A stretch of DNA of 8,870 nt from CAZCZY01 sp964503525 (GCA_964503525.1 CAZCZY010000064.1:1-8870), one strand, 5' to 3'; positions 1 through 5,910 are shown, counted from the first letter of the stretch. Translations and numbers: made by a program. The notes: a model not told the origin generated them from the letters alone.

Positions 1-237
1 CTAAAGAGCGGCGGAGCGTCAGTGATAGCGACGGGAAAAAGACCCAAGCTTGCTGTAGATCTTGATTTCATCAATGGACCATCAACAATTAAGAATGGAT
101 TTGTGCATGTCGTATCAAGCCAATCATTTAGAAAAACCAAAAACAGTGAATATATGGCGAATACACCAGTCACGATTTTGTTAACGGTGCCAGTGACGCC
201 CCAGGATCTTACCGTGCCAATTGATATACAAACTTAA
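1..237 (+). CDS. 3' end of an unidentified protein (partial)
   Basis: The reading frame is open from the first base of the window and ends at TAA (235-237), with a second in-frame TAA directly after, giving at least 78 C-terminal residues. A GTG at 22 could be read as a start, but there is no Shine-Dalgarno before it and the frame is open upstream, so I treat this as the tail of a longer gene cut by the window edge. The visible part is rich in Val, Thr, Ile and Pro with alternating hydrophobic residues, such as the stretch TPVTILLTVPVTPQDLTVPI near the end. This suggests beta strands, perhaps of a surface or exported protein, but no family is recognised. It ends about 13 bases before the 3' end of the convergent tRNA gene. 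It could still be a chance open frame. Confidence 0.45.
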   Translation, partial: LKSGGASVIATGKRPKLAVDLDFINGPSTIKNGFVHVVSSQSFRKTKNSEYMANTPVTILLTVPVTPQDLTVPIDIQT

Positions 238-250
238 TAAAGACAGTTTA

Positions 251-326
251 TGGTGCGCCCGGCAGGATTTGAACCTGCGACCTTCGGCTCCGGAGGCCGA
301 CGCTCTATCCCCTGAGCTACGGACGC
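251..326 (-). tRNA. tRNA-Arg (anticodon CCG)
   Basis: Read on the minus strand, this 76-nt segment folds as a complete cloverleaf. The acceptor stem GCGTCCG pairs with CGGGCGC (one G-U), discriminator A is followed by a genome-encoded CCA (251-253), the D arm has GCTC/GAGC, and the anticodon stem TCGGC/GCCGA encloses the loop CTCCGGA. The T arm is GCAGG/CCTGC with loop TTCAAAT. The anticodon is CCG, which reads the arginine codon CGG. The gene is complete with no intron and no missing stem. It points towards the partial gene at the left edge. A TTGACG -35-like box lies upstream on the minus strand (361-366), but no convincing -10 box was found at the right distance. Confidence 0.97.
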
Positions 327-411
327 ATGATTGCCCTAGTCAAACGTAATTTACATTCTACGTCAACGAGGTCACAAACTTTTCACGCTCCGGGAGCTAT
401 ATTCTTATTCG

Positions 412-798
412 ATGCTGGCAACAAAACTTGATTATTCAAAACTGTCTCTTCCACAGCTTGATGAGCTAGCGAAGTACTATGAGAACCGCGCACTTTTTAA
501 TCTTGATTTTAAAAAGGGTAGCAAGCGGAAAGAGCAAGATGAAAAGTCGGCGCTTTCCATCGCAAAATTTATTACGAAAAGATTTCCTAAATCTCCGTCT
601 GGCTGGCTGCTCATGGGTAATCTGTGCGAATCTAATGAAGTTGTTCGTGCCGTCACTTTTTATAAAAAAGCTTTGCGTCTATCTCCAAAAGAAAACAGCA
701 GCTATTTTTATAGGGTAATTAGTCGCGCGTATGAACAGGGCGGTGATCACGCCAAGGCCGAGCAATGGCAAGTCAAAGCAATCCTACTTAAGGAATAG
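412..798 (+). CDS. Small TPR-like repeat protein
   Basis: A 128-residue, probably cytoplasmic helical protein. Residues 62-93 (SGWLLMGNL... with AVTFYKKALRLSP at 80-92) and 96-128 (SSYFYRVISRAYEQGG... then AKAEQWQVKAI) look like two tetratricopeptide repeats: a small residue and aromatics in helix A, and the A-x3-Y/W-x2-A pattern in helix B. The basic N-terminal half (KKGSKRKEQDEKSA, about 34-47) is probably also helical. TPR domains bind proteins, but no partner can be named. There is no signal peptide or membrane segment. The ATG at 412 has only a weak GGGAG at 392-396, rather distant; TATATT (398-403) or TATTCT (400-405) could be a -10 box for a leaderless or near-leaderless message. It converges on the acetyltransferase gene, with 8 bases between the stops. 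Confidence 0.8.
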   Translation: MLATKLDYSKLSLPQLDELAKYYENRALFNLDFKKGSKRKEQDEKSALSIAKFITKRFPKSPSGWLLMGNLCESNEVVRAVTFYKKALRLSPKENSSYFYRVISRAYEQGGDHAKAEQWQVKAILLKE

Positions 799-800
799 GA

Positions 801-842
801 GTTCAGCTAGCGAACCTTTTTACTAAACGCTACTGCGTTTTT
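801..842 (+). terminator. Tandem terminator-like hairpins after the TPR gene
   Basis: Just after the TPR stop, GTTC (801-804) pairs with GAAC (812-815) and is followed by C and five Ts (817-821). A second stem, AAACGC (825-830) with GCGTTT (835-840) around the loop TACT, runs into a T stretch (838-842). Both are short, but each has the hairpin-plus-T layout of intrinsic termination on the plus strand. They overlap the 3' coding end of the opposing acetyltransferase gene. No matching T-run follows the hairpins on the minus strand. Confidence 0.4.
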
Positions 843-1259
843 GCGGGGACCAAAGTAATTCTTGAGTTCGCCGTTAATCTCAAAACCCATTTTTAGCAAG
901 AATTTTTCGCTGGGCTTGAATTGCTTACCCGCTGGGAGTAAGTGCCACACGACTGTGCCGCTCGCAAGCGCGCGTTCTGCCGTAGTATAAAGTTTTTCGC
1001 CCAGGCCATGTCTGCCAAAGTTGCGATCTACCGCCATTAGACTGAGCCACACGTTGGGCCTTTTTCCTTGCCTGATTATGATTCCGCCAAGCAAGCGTTT
1101 GCTGGATCGAATGCCCATTTTGACAAGGGCATGTTGTTCGCGGTCTCGCAAATACTCTTTGGTTAACCACGGCTCCATCGGGTAATGGACTTTTGTGATC
1201 AAGAGTAATTCCTCAAGGTCGCGTCTTTTTAATGTGATGACTTCGGTGTCTAGTTGCAT
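807..1259 (-). CDS. GNAT-family N-acetyltransferase
   Basis: A 150-residue protein with the layout of a single Gcn5-related acetyltransferase domain, which transfers an acetyl group from acetyl-CoA to an amine. The acetyl-CoA pyrophosphate-binding motif A is visible: the strand WLSLMAVDRNF (71-81), then GRHGLG (82-87), a form of (Q/R)xxGxG/A with Gly in the first position, then the helix EKLYTTAERAL. The C-terminal signature is FLLKMGFEINGELKNYFG (120-137). The length is normal for a stand-alone GNAT. The substrate cannot be told. ATG at 1259 is the obvious start; no Shine-Dalgarno precedes it, but an extended -10 box lies 6 bases upstream, so the message is probably leaderless. It is divergent from the SRAP gene with a 54-bp shared promoter region, and convergent with the TPR gene. 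Confidence 0.85.
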   Translation of the reverse strand: MQLDTEVITLKRRDLEELLLITKVHYPMEPWLTKEYLRDREQHALVKMGIRSSKRLLGGIIIRQGKRPNVWLSLMAVDRNFGRHGLGEKLYTTAERALASGTVVWHLLPAGKQFKPSEKFLLKMGFEINGELKNYFGPRKNAVAFSKKVR

Positions 1260-1265
1260 GCAGAA

Positions 1266-1296
1266 ATGATATCACGCCTTGATTTTGAGGTGCGAA
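1266..1296 (-). promoter_or_regulatory. Leaderless promoter of the acetyltransferase gene
   Basis: On the minus strand an extended -10 box TGaTATCAT has its hexamer at 1271-1266 (5 of 6 matches to TATAAT). A weak -35 candidate TTCGCA (1296-1291) sits 19 bp upstream. Initiation about 7 bases past the -10 box falls on the A of the ATG at 1259. The long spacer and weak -35 make the extended -10 the main evidence. Confidence 0.5.
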
Positions 1297-1307
1297 CATG
1301 GTATTAG
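1279..1307 (+). promoter_or_regulatory. Leaderless promoter of the SRAP gene
   Basis: TTGATT (1279-1284) is followed after exactly 17 bp by TATTAG (1302-1307), with the extended -10 dinucleotide TG at 1299-1300. Only 6 bases separate the -10 box from the ATG at 1314, so transcription should begin at the start codon itself. No Shine-Dalgarno is present. The element overlaps the minus-strand promoter of the divergent acetyltransferase gene. Confidence 0.6.
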
Positions 1308-1313
1308 GCGTCT

Positions 1314-1907
1314 ATGTGCGGACGATATGCATTAGCGTGTGAGCCAGAAAAAGTCGCAGTTCGTTTATCAGTGGCCACACCCGTTAAATTTTTGCCGAAC
1401 ACAAACGCAGCACCGAGTCAGCGTTTGCCAGTCATACTTAATACATCCCCAAATCGGATGACGCTTGGCACGTGGGGACTGGAAGCACCGTGGAAACAAG
1501 GGCTCATTATTAACGCGCGGCGAGAAAGTTTGGAAACAAAAAGATTATTTTCCGACTCTTTTGCTAAGCGGCGGTGCTTGATCCCGGCGGACGCCTTTTA
1601 CGAATGGAAAAAAACAGGATCGCGCTCTATCCCACACAAATTCTCTCTAAAAGACTCCAATCCCTTTGCATTTGCCGGGCTCTGGGAGGGCACACCCGAT
1701 AATGCTCGCTTTGCCATCATCACGGTCGAACCAAACGACCTGGTAGTCAAAGTACATAACAGGATGCCAGCTATTGTTCGTCCCGGTAGGGAAAAAGATT
1801 GGCTCGCCGAGAATTTCTCTGCTGCAAAGTTGCTTAATCAACTCACTCCGTTTCCAGCTACTCTCATGCAGGTCGAGCCGATACAACCTCTGGGTCGACC
1901 TAGATAA
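1314..1907 (+). CDS. yedK: SRAP-domain abasic-site protein (HMCES/YedK family)
   Basis: A 197-residue SRAP protein. The family covalently traps abasic sites in single-stranded DNA through a thiazolidine made by the alpha-amino group and thiol of Cys2, shielding them from strand cleavage. All signature parts are visible: MCGRY at the N terminus (Cys2 becomes terminal after Met removal), NARRES with Asn67 (matching Asn75 of YedK), RRCLIPADAFYEWK with Glu97 (matching Glu105), FAFAGLWEG (118-126), and HNRMP with His148 (matching His160). The protein is slightly shorter than E. coli YedK. Because Cys2 must follow Met1, the ATG at 1314 is fixed, which makes the leaderless promoter assignment firm. 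The neighbouring acetyltransferase gene is divergent. It may take part in replication-coupled repair; no SOS operator was recognised. Confidence 0.95.
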   Translation: MCGRYALACEPEKVAVRLSVATPVKFLPNTNAAPSQRLPVILNTSPNRMTLGTWGLEAPWKQGLIINARRESLETKRLFSDSFAKRRCLIPADAFYEWKKTGSRSIPHKFSLKDSNPFAFAGLWEGTPDNARFAIITVEPNDLVVKVHNRMPAIVRPGREKDWLAENFSAAKLLNQLTPFPATLMQVEPIQPLGRPR

Positions 1908-1959
1908 ATCTAGAGGCTGCGGATCTTTTGCACAGTTTTTGTGATTTTTTTGCCATAAT

Positions 1960-2011
1960 TTAATGATTATTTAAGGTTTGTTTTGCCATGGTGCTATGCA
2001 ATAATCATTAA
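1960..2011. repeat. Perfect 12-bp inverted repeat before the coiled-coil gene
   Basis: TTAATGATTATT (1960-1971) and its exact reverse complement AATAATCATTAA (2000-2011) are separated by 28 bp and end one base before the GTG start at 2013. The right arm contains the candidate -10 hexamer of the gene; the left arm abuts a second TGc-CATAAT box (1951-1959). A direct repeat TTTTGCCAT (1948-1956 and 1981-1989) sits in the same region. A two-site operator or a start-codon-occluding RNA hairpin are both possible. Confidence 0.65.
1997..2005 (+). promoter_or_regulatory. Candidate extended -10 of the coiled-coil gene
   Basis: TGc followed by AATAAT (2000-2005, 5 of 6 matches to TATAAT) ends 7 bases before the GTG at 2013, close to the leaderless spacing at 1266-1259 and 1307-1314. 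No good -35 box lies 16-18 bp upstream. An upstream alternative with the same form is TGcCATAAT (1951-1959), which would give a leader of about 45 bases. Confidence 0.35.
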
Positions 2012-2012
2012 C

Positions 2013-2348
2013 GTGAAAAAAGTCATGCAGAACACAAAAGGTATTAGCCGAACAACGGTCGACGAATTTGCCAGAATAGTCAATGCGTCAGTCCAAAAAA
2101 CGCAAGATGTCCTTTCTGAAAAAATTGTCGAGGCTCGGACAGAGCTCAAGAAAGATATCTCTGAGGTAAAGGATGATGTCTCTGAGCTTAAGAAAGACGT
2201 TAGCAGTCTAGATAATCGTCTTGGCCGCATTGAGCGACAATTCAATGGCCAGATTGACGATTATTCGCATACAAAAAAGCGCGTTACCCGAGTGGAGAGC
2301 CACTTGGGACTTAAACCGCTGGTGCTTGCTAGAAGAGGGCAGGCGTGA
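2013..2348 (+). CDS. Coiled-coil protein of unknown function
   Basis: Read from GTG 2013 this is a 111-residue, highly charged, almost wholly helical protein. The centre (about residues 30-75, containing ELKKDISEVKDD, SELKKDVSSLDNRL and GRIERQF) shows clear heptad periodicity with hydrophobic a/d positions and K/E/D elsewhere, so it should form a coiled coil. The tail KKRVTRVESHLGL resembles the closing segment of short coiled-coil proteins common in candidate-phylum genomes, usually unassigned. There is no membrane segment or signal peptide. The start is uncertain: GTG 2013 fits a leaderless message, ATG 2025 is an in-frame alternative without a Shine-Dalgarno, and a TTG at 1983 would run through the inverted repeat and looks unlikely. 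It ends 91 bases before rpsO. Confidence 0.75.
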   Translation: MKKVMQNTKGISRTTVDEFARIVNASVQKTQDVLSEKIVEARTELKKDISEVKDDVSELKKDVSSLDNRLGRIERQFNGQIDDYSHTKKRVTRVESHLGLKPLVLARRGQA

Positions 2349-2379
2349 TAGTCTAGGGCGACTCAAAAAGGCCTGCCGT

Positions 2380-2425
2380 TACAGTGCTAGGCCCTCATTT
2401 AAGCCGTAGAAATAAGCCGTAGAAA
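2380..2425 (+). promoter_or_regulatory. rpsO leader: candidate -10 box and 13-bp tandem repeat
   Basis: The 91 bases between the coiled-coil gene and rpsO hold a possible -10 box TACAGT (2380-2385) with no convincing -35 box, and a perfect head-to-tail duplication of TAAGCCGTAGAAA (2400-2412 and 2413-2425). The copies end 14 bases before the rpsO ATG. Short complementary tracts occur around the -10 box (AGGGC 2355-2359 with GCCCT 2391-2395; GGCCT 2370-2374 with AGGCC 2389-2393). In several bacteria S15 represses its own mRNA by binding a leader structure, so this could be a regulatory leader, but it matches no described S15 element that I can recognise. Confidence 0.35.
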
Positions 2426-2439
2426 GTTCGCATAGAAAA

Positions 2440-2718
2440 ATGCTCGCAAAGACCAAGAAACAGACGTTAATCAAGAAGTATAAGACCCACGAAAAAGACA
2501 CCGGTTCTCCCGAAGTCCAAGTGGCGATCTTAAGCGAAAAAATCAAAGACTTAACCCGACACCTCGGCGATCATCGCAAGGACGTCTCGAGCCGTCGCGG
2601 GTTATTACAAATGGTTAACAAACGCCGCAAGCTATTGAATTACCTCGAAAAAGAGGACGAGCGGCGCTTTAAAAAAGTGCTTAAGTCATTGGGCTTAAAG
2701 CGCAAAGAAGGAGAATAA
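2440..2718 (+). CDS. rpsO: 30S ribosomal protein S15
   Basis: At 92 residues this is slightly longer than the usual 85-90 of S15, which binds the 16S rRNA central domain (the three-way junction of helices 20-22) early in small-subunit assembly. Diagnostic segments are HEKDTGSPEVQVAILSEKI (17-35), LTRHLGDHRKD (38-48) with the conserved His and Asp, SSRRGLLQMVNKRRKLLNYL (50-69) and the closing LKSLGLKR. The start ATG 2440 matches the family N terminus (MLxKxKKQ). Its Shine-Dalgarno is weak: only AGAAAG inside or just after the second leader repeat. It is the first gene of a tight run: the TAA (2716-2718) is one base before the next start. rpsO followed by pnp is classical bacterial order, here with one extra gene between them. 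Confidence 0.98.
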   Translation: MLAKTKKQTLIKKYKTHEKDTGSPEVQVAILSEKIKDLTRHLGDHRKDVSSRRGLLQMVNKRRKLLNYLEKEDERRFKKVLKSLGLKRKEGE

Positions 2719-2719
2719 A

Positions 2720-3427
2720 GTGGTTAGACGAAGCAGAGTAAGGCGAGGCTCAAGTTCCCGTCGAGTTGGCGAGAGTACTTTACCGCGTACCCCTGTAGTT
2801 GATGCACCATCGATCCCGACTCGAGCCAGCGCGCAGCCTCGTGTCAGTGCGCCTCCTCGCGTTAGTCCACCCCCAGCCAGTACTCGACCGTATGCGGAGA
2901 GGGGCTCCAAAGTCCTTGCGGAAAAACATTTGGTACCCCGCTACCCCGATCAACGCGTCGGAATTTTTATCGATGTATCTAATATGTATTGGGCAGTGCG
3001 CCGGTACAATGCGTCACTAAACTTTAAAAGCGTTCGAGAATCAGCTGTGGGCGACCGAAAACTGATCCGCGCCTTGGCCTATGCGGTGCAAAGTGGTGGC
3101 GCCGACGAAGAAAAGTTTTTTGAGGCGCTTACCAAAGCGGGTTTTGAAGTTAAACTCAAAGAATTGCAAGTTTTTTCGGGTGGAAAAAAGAAAGCCGACT
3201 GGGATGTGGGACTCGCCATGGACATGGTCCGACTTGCACCCTTGATCGACGTGGCCGTATTGGTCTCGGGTGATGGCGACTATGTGCCTGTGGTCGAATA
3301 CTTGCAAAACAGTGGCCACTTGGTAGAAGTTATGGCGTTTAGAGAGGGAGTTTCGGCTAAGTTGGTCGAGCGGGCCGATGCGTTCTTGGACTTAAGTAAG
3401 GATACTCGTCGCTTTCTCATTAGGTGA
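2720..3427 (+). CDS. NYN-domain (PIN-like) putative ribonuclease
   Basis: A 235-residue protein in two parts. Residues 1-75 are low-complexity and disordered-looking, rich in Arg, Ser and Pro, a plausible RNA-contact tail. Residues 78-235 form a NYN/LabA-type domain of the PIN-like nuclease fold: RVGIFIDVSNMYW (79-91) with Asp85 and Asn88, KKADWDVGLAMDM (147-159) with Asp150 and Asp152, and VAVLVSGDGDYVPVVEYL (168-185) with Asp175 and Asp177. These are the acidic residues expected to hold metal, so the active site looks intact. GTG 2720 follows rpsO by one base and has a strong Shine-Dalgarno, GAAGGAG (2707-2713), inside the rpsO end, so translation is probably coupled to S15. RNA cleavage is inferred from the family; many NYN proteins are uncharacterised. 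An in-frame start nearer residue 75 would leave the domain alone but has weaker support. Confidence 0.88.
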   Translation: MVRRSRVRRGSSSRRVGESTLPRTPVVDAPSIPTRASAQPRVSAPPRVSPPPASTRPYAERGSKVLAEKHLVPRYPDQRVGIFIDVSNMYWAVRRYNASLNFKSVRESAVGDRKLIRALAYAVQSGGADEEKFFEALTKAGFEVKLKELQVFSGGKKKADWDVGLAMDMVRLAPLIDVAVLVSGDGDYVPVVEYLQNSGHLVEVMAFREGVSAKLVERADAFLDLSKDTRRFLIR

Positions 3428-3477
3428 GCAGGCGAGGAGGATTCTTAACAACTAATTACCGTAGTAGCAGATTTATT

Positions 3478-3562
3478 GTTCGTTATTGATTCGCGTTAGT
3501 CGTTCGAGCCAAAGTGTTTTACGCACTGGCCGCAAGAACGAACCCGAGAATGAATAACGAAC
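3478..3562 (+). promoter_or_regulatory. Long hairpin in the pnp mRNA leader
   Basis: GTTCGTTATTGATTC (3478-3492) pairs with GAATGAATAACGAAC (3548-3562) at 14 of 15 positions. Inside it, GTT (3495-3497) and CGTTC (3501-3505) pair with GAACGAAC (3536-3543) around a 3-base bulge. The tip stem is GCC (3508-3510) and AGTG (3513-3516) with CACTGGC (3524-3530). The whole is an interrupted double-stranded rod of about 85 nt, 39 bases before the pnp ATG, with no T-run after it, so not a typical terminator. In E. coli a hairpin at this place is cut by RNase III and mediates PNPase autocontrol; a similar role is inferred. A weak upstream -35 box TTAACA (3445-3450) has no clear -10 partner. Confidence 0.7.
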
Positions 3563-3601
3563 CGACACACCTGCACGCGGTTTACAGAAAGGTTTGCACA
3601 A

Positions 3602-5899
3602 ATGCAACCACAAACATTTACGTTAGATCTCGCCGGTAAAACTATTACTGTCGAGATAGGCAAGCTTGCCCCGCAAGCAAACGGCGCGTGTACCGTTCGA
3701 CTCGGTGACACGATCGTCTTAGCAACCGCCGTCATGAATAAACAACCCCGTCCTGGCATAGATTTTTTGCCATTGATGGTGGATTACGAAGAGCGCTTGT
3801 ACGCCTCGGGCAAGATCAAGGGCAGCCGTTTTATTAAGCGTGAAGGCCGTCCAACCGACGAAGCGATCTTGACATCGCGGCTGATCGATCGTGGGCTGCG
3901 CCCGCTTTTTGATAAGGATATTCGGACGGATATTCAGGTGACCGTGACGGTATTGTCATATGACAGCGTCAACGCGGCTGAAATCCCAGCGATGCTTGGT
4001 GCTTCGATTGCACTGATGATCAGCGATATTCCATTTGCCGGTCCGGTTTCTGGTGTTCGTGTCGGACAAATGACCACAGATGGTAAGCCTGACGCAGAGT
4101 TTGTTCTCAATCCCACGCACGAACAAATTGATAAGTCCGCGCTCGACCTCGTCATTTCTGCCCGCGAAGATAAAATAATGATGGCCGAGGCCGGTGCCAA
4201 GGAAGTTCCTGAAGATCGCGTTTTGGCAGCGACACGTTTTGCGGTTGAGCACTGTCAAAAACTTAACGCCTTCCAAAACGAAATTGCCGCGGCCGTTAAG
4301 CCCGTCAAGCTCGAGATGGCTATGGCAGCATCTGATCCAGAGATTAAACAACGCGTGTCGGACCTTCTTGGTGAGCGCATGCACGCTATTATTCAAAAAA
4401 TGGGTAAAGCCGATCGCAACGCTGACCTCAAGAAAATGAAAGATGAGGTCATTGAGACGATACGTACCGAGGCCCTCGAGAAAGCGCAAGATCATGAGCT
4501 CGGTACATTTACCGTTGCCAATGACTTTTTAGGAAAAGAAGCAGTGGCCAAAGAAGTCGAGCAAAAAATATCGGTTGCAAAGGGATATTTCGAAAAGTTG
4601 TGGGAAGGCGCTCTGCGAAGTTACATTCTTACGCACCGTGAACGGATCGGCGGTCGCGGCATTGAAGAAATTCGCAAACTCGCTGTCGAAGTAGGCTTGT
4701 TCCCGCGCACACACGGATCGGCTTTCTTTGAACGAGGTGAGACGCAGGCCGTAACACTCTGCACCTTGGGCTCGCCCGGCAAAGAGCAAATTTTAGATGG
4801 TATGGAAGAGGAAGAAAAAAAGCGCTACATGCACCATTACAATTTTCCCGGTTTTTCAACCGGTGAAGCCAAGCCGGTGCGCTCCCCGGGTCGTCGAGAA
4901 ATTGGTCATGGCGCCTTGGCTGAACGCGCGCTGCAGCCGGTACTGCCGGCGCAAGATAAATTTGCCTATACCATTAGACTGGTGACAGAAATCTTGTCGT
5001 CCTCGGGCTCGACGTCAATGGCGGCAACCTGTGGTTCGAGCCTGGCACTAATGGATGCGGGTGTACCAATTGCCAAACCAGTTGCGGGTGTAGCCATGGG
5101 CATGATGACTGACCCAGAAAATCGCTACGGGCATTATGAAGTGCTAACCGATTTGCAAGATGCTGAAGATTTTGCCGGAGATATGGACTTTAAGATTGCG
5201 GGTACTCGCGACGGCATTACCGCGATTCAAATGGACACAAAAATTCAGGGGCTATCGCTCGAGATGGTAGAAAAAGTGCTTGCGCAGGCGTTTAAAGGAC
5301 GAATGGAAATTCTTGATGCCATGGTGGCGGTGATTGCCGAGCCACGCAAAGAAATGTCATCGTATGCACCACGACTTGAGAGCTTTAAGATCGAACAAGA
5401 TAAAATTCGCGTCGTGATTGGTAAGGGTGGCGAGACCATCAATAAGATTATCGACGAAACGGGTGTCGAAATTGACATTGATGATGATGGCACGGTGACG
5501 GTTGCTGCAGTTGAGGGCGAAGCAATGAAAAAAGCGGTGGAGTGGATCAAGATGCTTATTCACGATCCAAAACCTGGTGAAAAATACCAGGCCAAGATTA
5601 CGCGCTTTATGGATTTTGGTGCCTTTGCGGAGATTACGCCCGGAAAAGAAGGCATGATTCATGTTTCTGAACTGGCCGAACAACGTGTCGATCACCCGAG
5701 CGACGTCGTCAAAATCGGCGATGTCATCCCAGTCGTTGTCAAAGAAATTGATCACATGGGTCGCATTAACCTGTCGCACTTGGCGGCAATTGGTAAGAGT
5801 CGCCCACCTTCTGATCGCCCACCGCGTGACGGTGGATTCCGTGGCGGCCATGGTGGTCGCGGCGGAGGTAGGTCTAGTGGTGGTGGGGGTAGGTACTAA
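3602..5899 (+). CDS. pnp: Polynucleotide phosphorylase (PNPase)
   Basis: A complete 765-residue PNPase, which degrades RNA 3' to 5' using phosphate and releases nucleoside diphosphates, normally as a trimer in the cytoplasm. Domain order: first RNase PH fold (about 1-145, with SGKIKGSRFIKREGRPTD at 69-86 and LTSRLIDRGLRPLF at 90-103), helical middle (about 230-320), second RNase PH fold (about 340-580), KH (about 595-650, VIGKGGETINKII) and S1 (about 660-730, DFGAFAEITPGKEGMIHVSEL). Metal and phosphate-site residues matching E. coli Asp486, Asp492 and Lys494 are Asp523, Asp529 and Lys531 in EDFAGDMDFK. The S1 domain is followed by a Gly/Arg-rich tail (about 732-765). The length exceeds the usual roughly 700 because of that tail and a longer helical middle. 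ATG 3602 has AAAGG at 3588-3592. Confidence 0.98.
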   Translation: MQPQTFTLDLAGKTITVEIGKLAPQANGACTVRLGDTIVLATAVMNKQPRPGIDFLPLMVDYEERLYASGKIKGSRFIKREGRPTDEAILTSRLIDRGLRPLFDKDIRTDIQVTVTVLSYDSVNAAEIPAMLGASIALMISDIPFAGPVSGVRVGQMTTDGKPDAEFVLNPTHEQIDKSALDLVISAREDKIMMAEAGAKEVPEDRVLAATRFAVEHCQKLNAFQNEIAAAVKPVKLEMAMAASDPEIKQRVSDLLGERMHAIIQKMGKADRNADLKKMKDEVIETIRTEALEKAQDHELGTFTVANDFLGKEAVAKEVEQKISVAKGYFEKLWEGALRSYILTHRERIGGRGIEEIRKLAVEVGLFPRTHGSAFFERGETQAVTLCTLGSPGKEQILDGMEEEEKKRYMHHYNFPGFSTGEAKPVRSPGRREIGHGALAERALQPVLPAQDKFAYTIRLVTEILSSSGSTSMAATCGSSLALMDAGVPIAKPVAGVAMGMMTDPENRYGHYEVLTDLQDAEDFAGDMDFKIAGTRDGITAIQMDTKIQGLSLEMVEKVLAQAFKGRMEILDAMVAVIAEPRKEMSSYAPRLESFKIEQDKIRVVIGKGGETINKIIDETGVEIDIDDDGTVTVAAVEGEAMKKAVEWIKMLIHDPKPGEKYQAKITRFMDFGAFAEITPGKEGMIHVSELAEQRVDHPSDVVKIGDVIPVVVKEIDHMGRINLSHLAAIGKSRPPSDRPPRDGGFRGGHGGRGGGRSSGGGGRY

Positions 5900-5910
5900 C
5901 TTCAATAGTA

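Noticed and set aside
327..385. Minus-strand promoter for tRNA-Arg, with TTGACG at 366-361.
   Set aside because: No acceptable -10 hexamer lies 16-18 bp downstream; the sequence at 17 bp is TTGACT, not TATAAT-like.
1900..1951. Possible terminator after the SRAP gene: palindrome CTAGATAAATCTAG (1900-1913) and CACA/TGTG (1931-1943) followed by seven Ts (1945-1951).
   Set aside because: The stems are 6 bp with a two-base loop and 4 bp respectively, too weak to call; the T-rich stretch may simply be promoter-region DNA.
3424..3489. A 21-codon frame starting at a GTG that overlaps the NYN stop (GTGA), running to a TGA inside the left arm of the pnp leader hairpin; a leader peptide was considered.
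   Set aside because: It has no upstream Shine-Dalgarno, its own AGGAGG (3435-3440) is internal and followed by no start codon, and the peptide shows no stalling-type pattern.
3956..4495. Long minus-strand frame opposite pnp (and a similar one at 5357-5989).
   Set aside because: They lie wholly or mainly antisense to a clearly conserved PNPase, their protein sequences show no domain, and their composition is that of a coding shadow.
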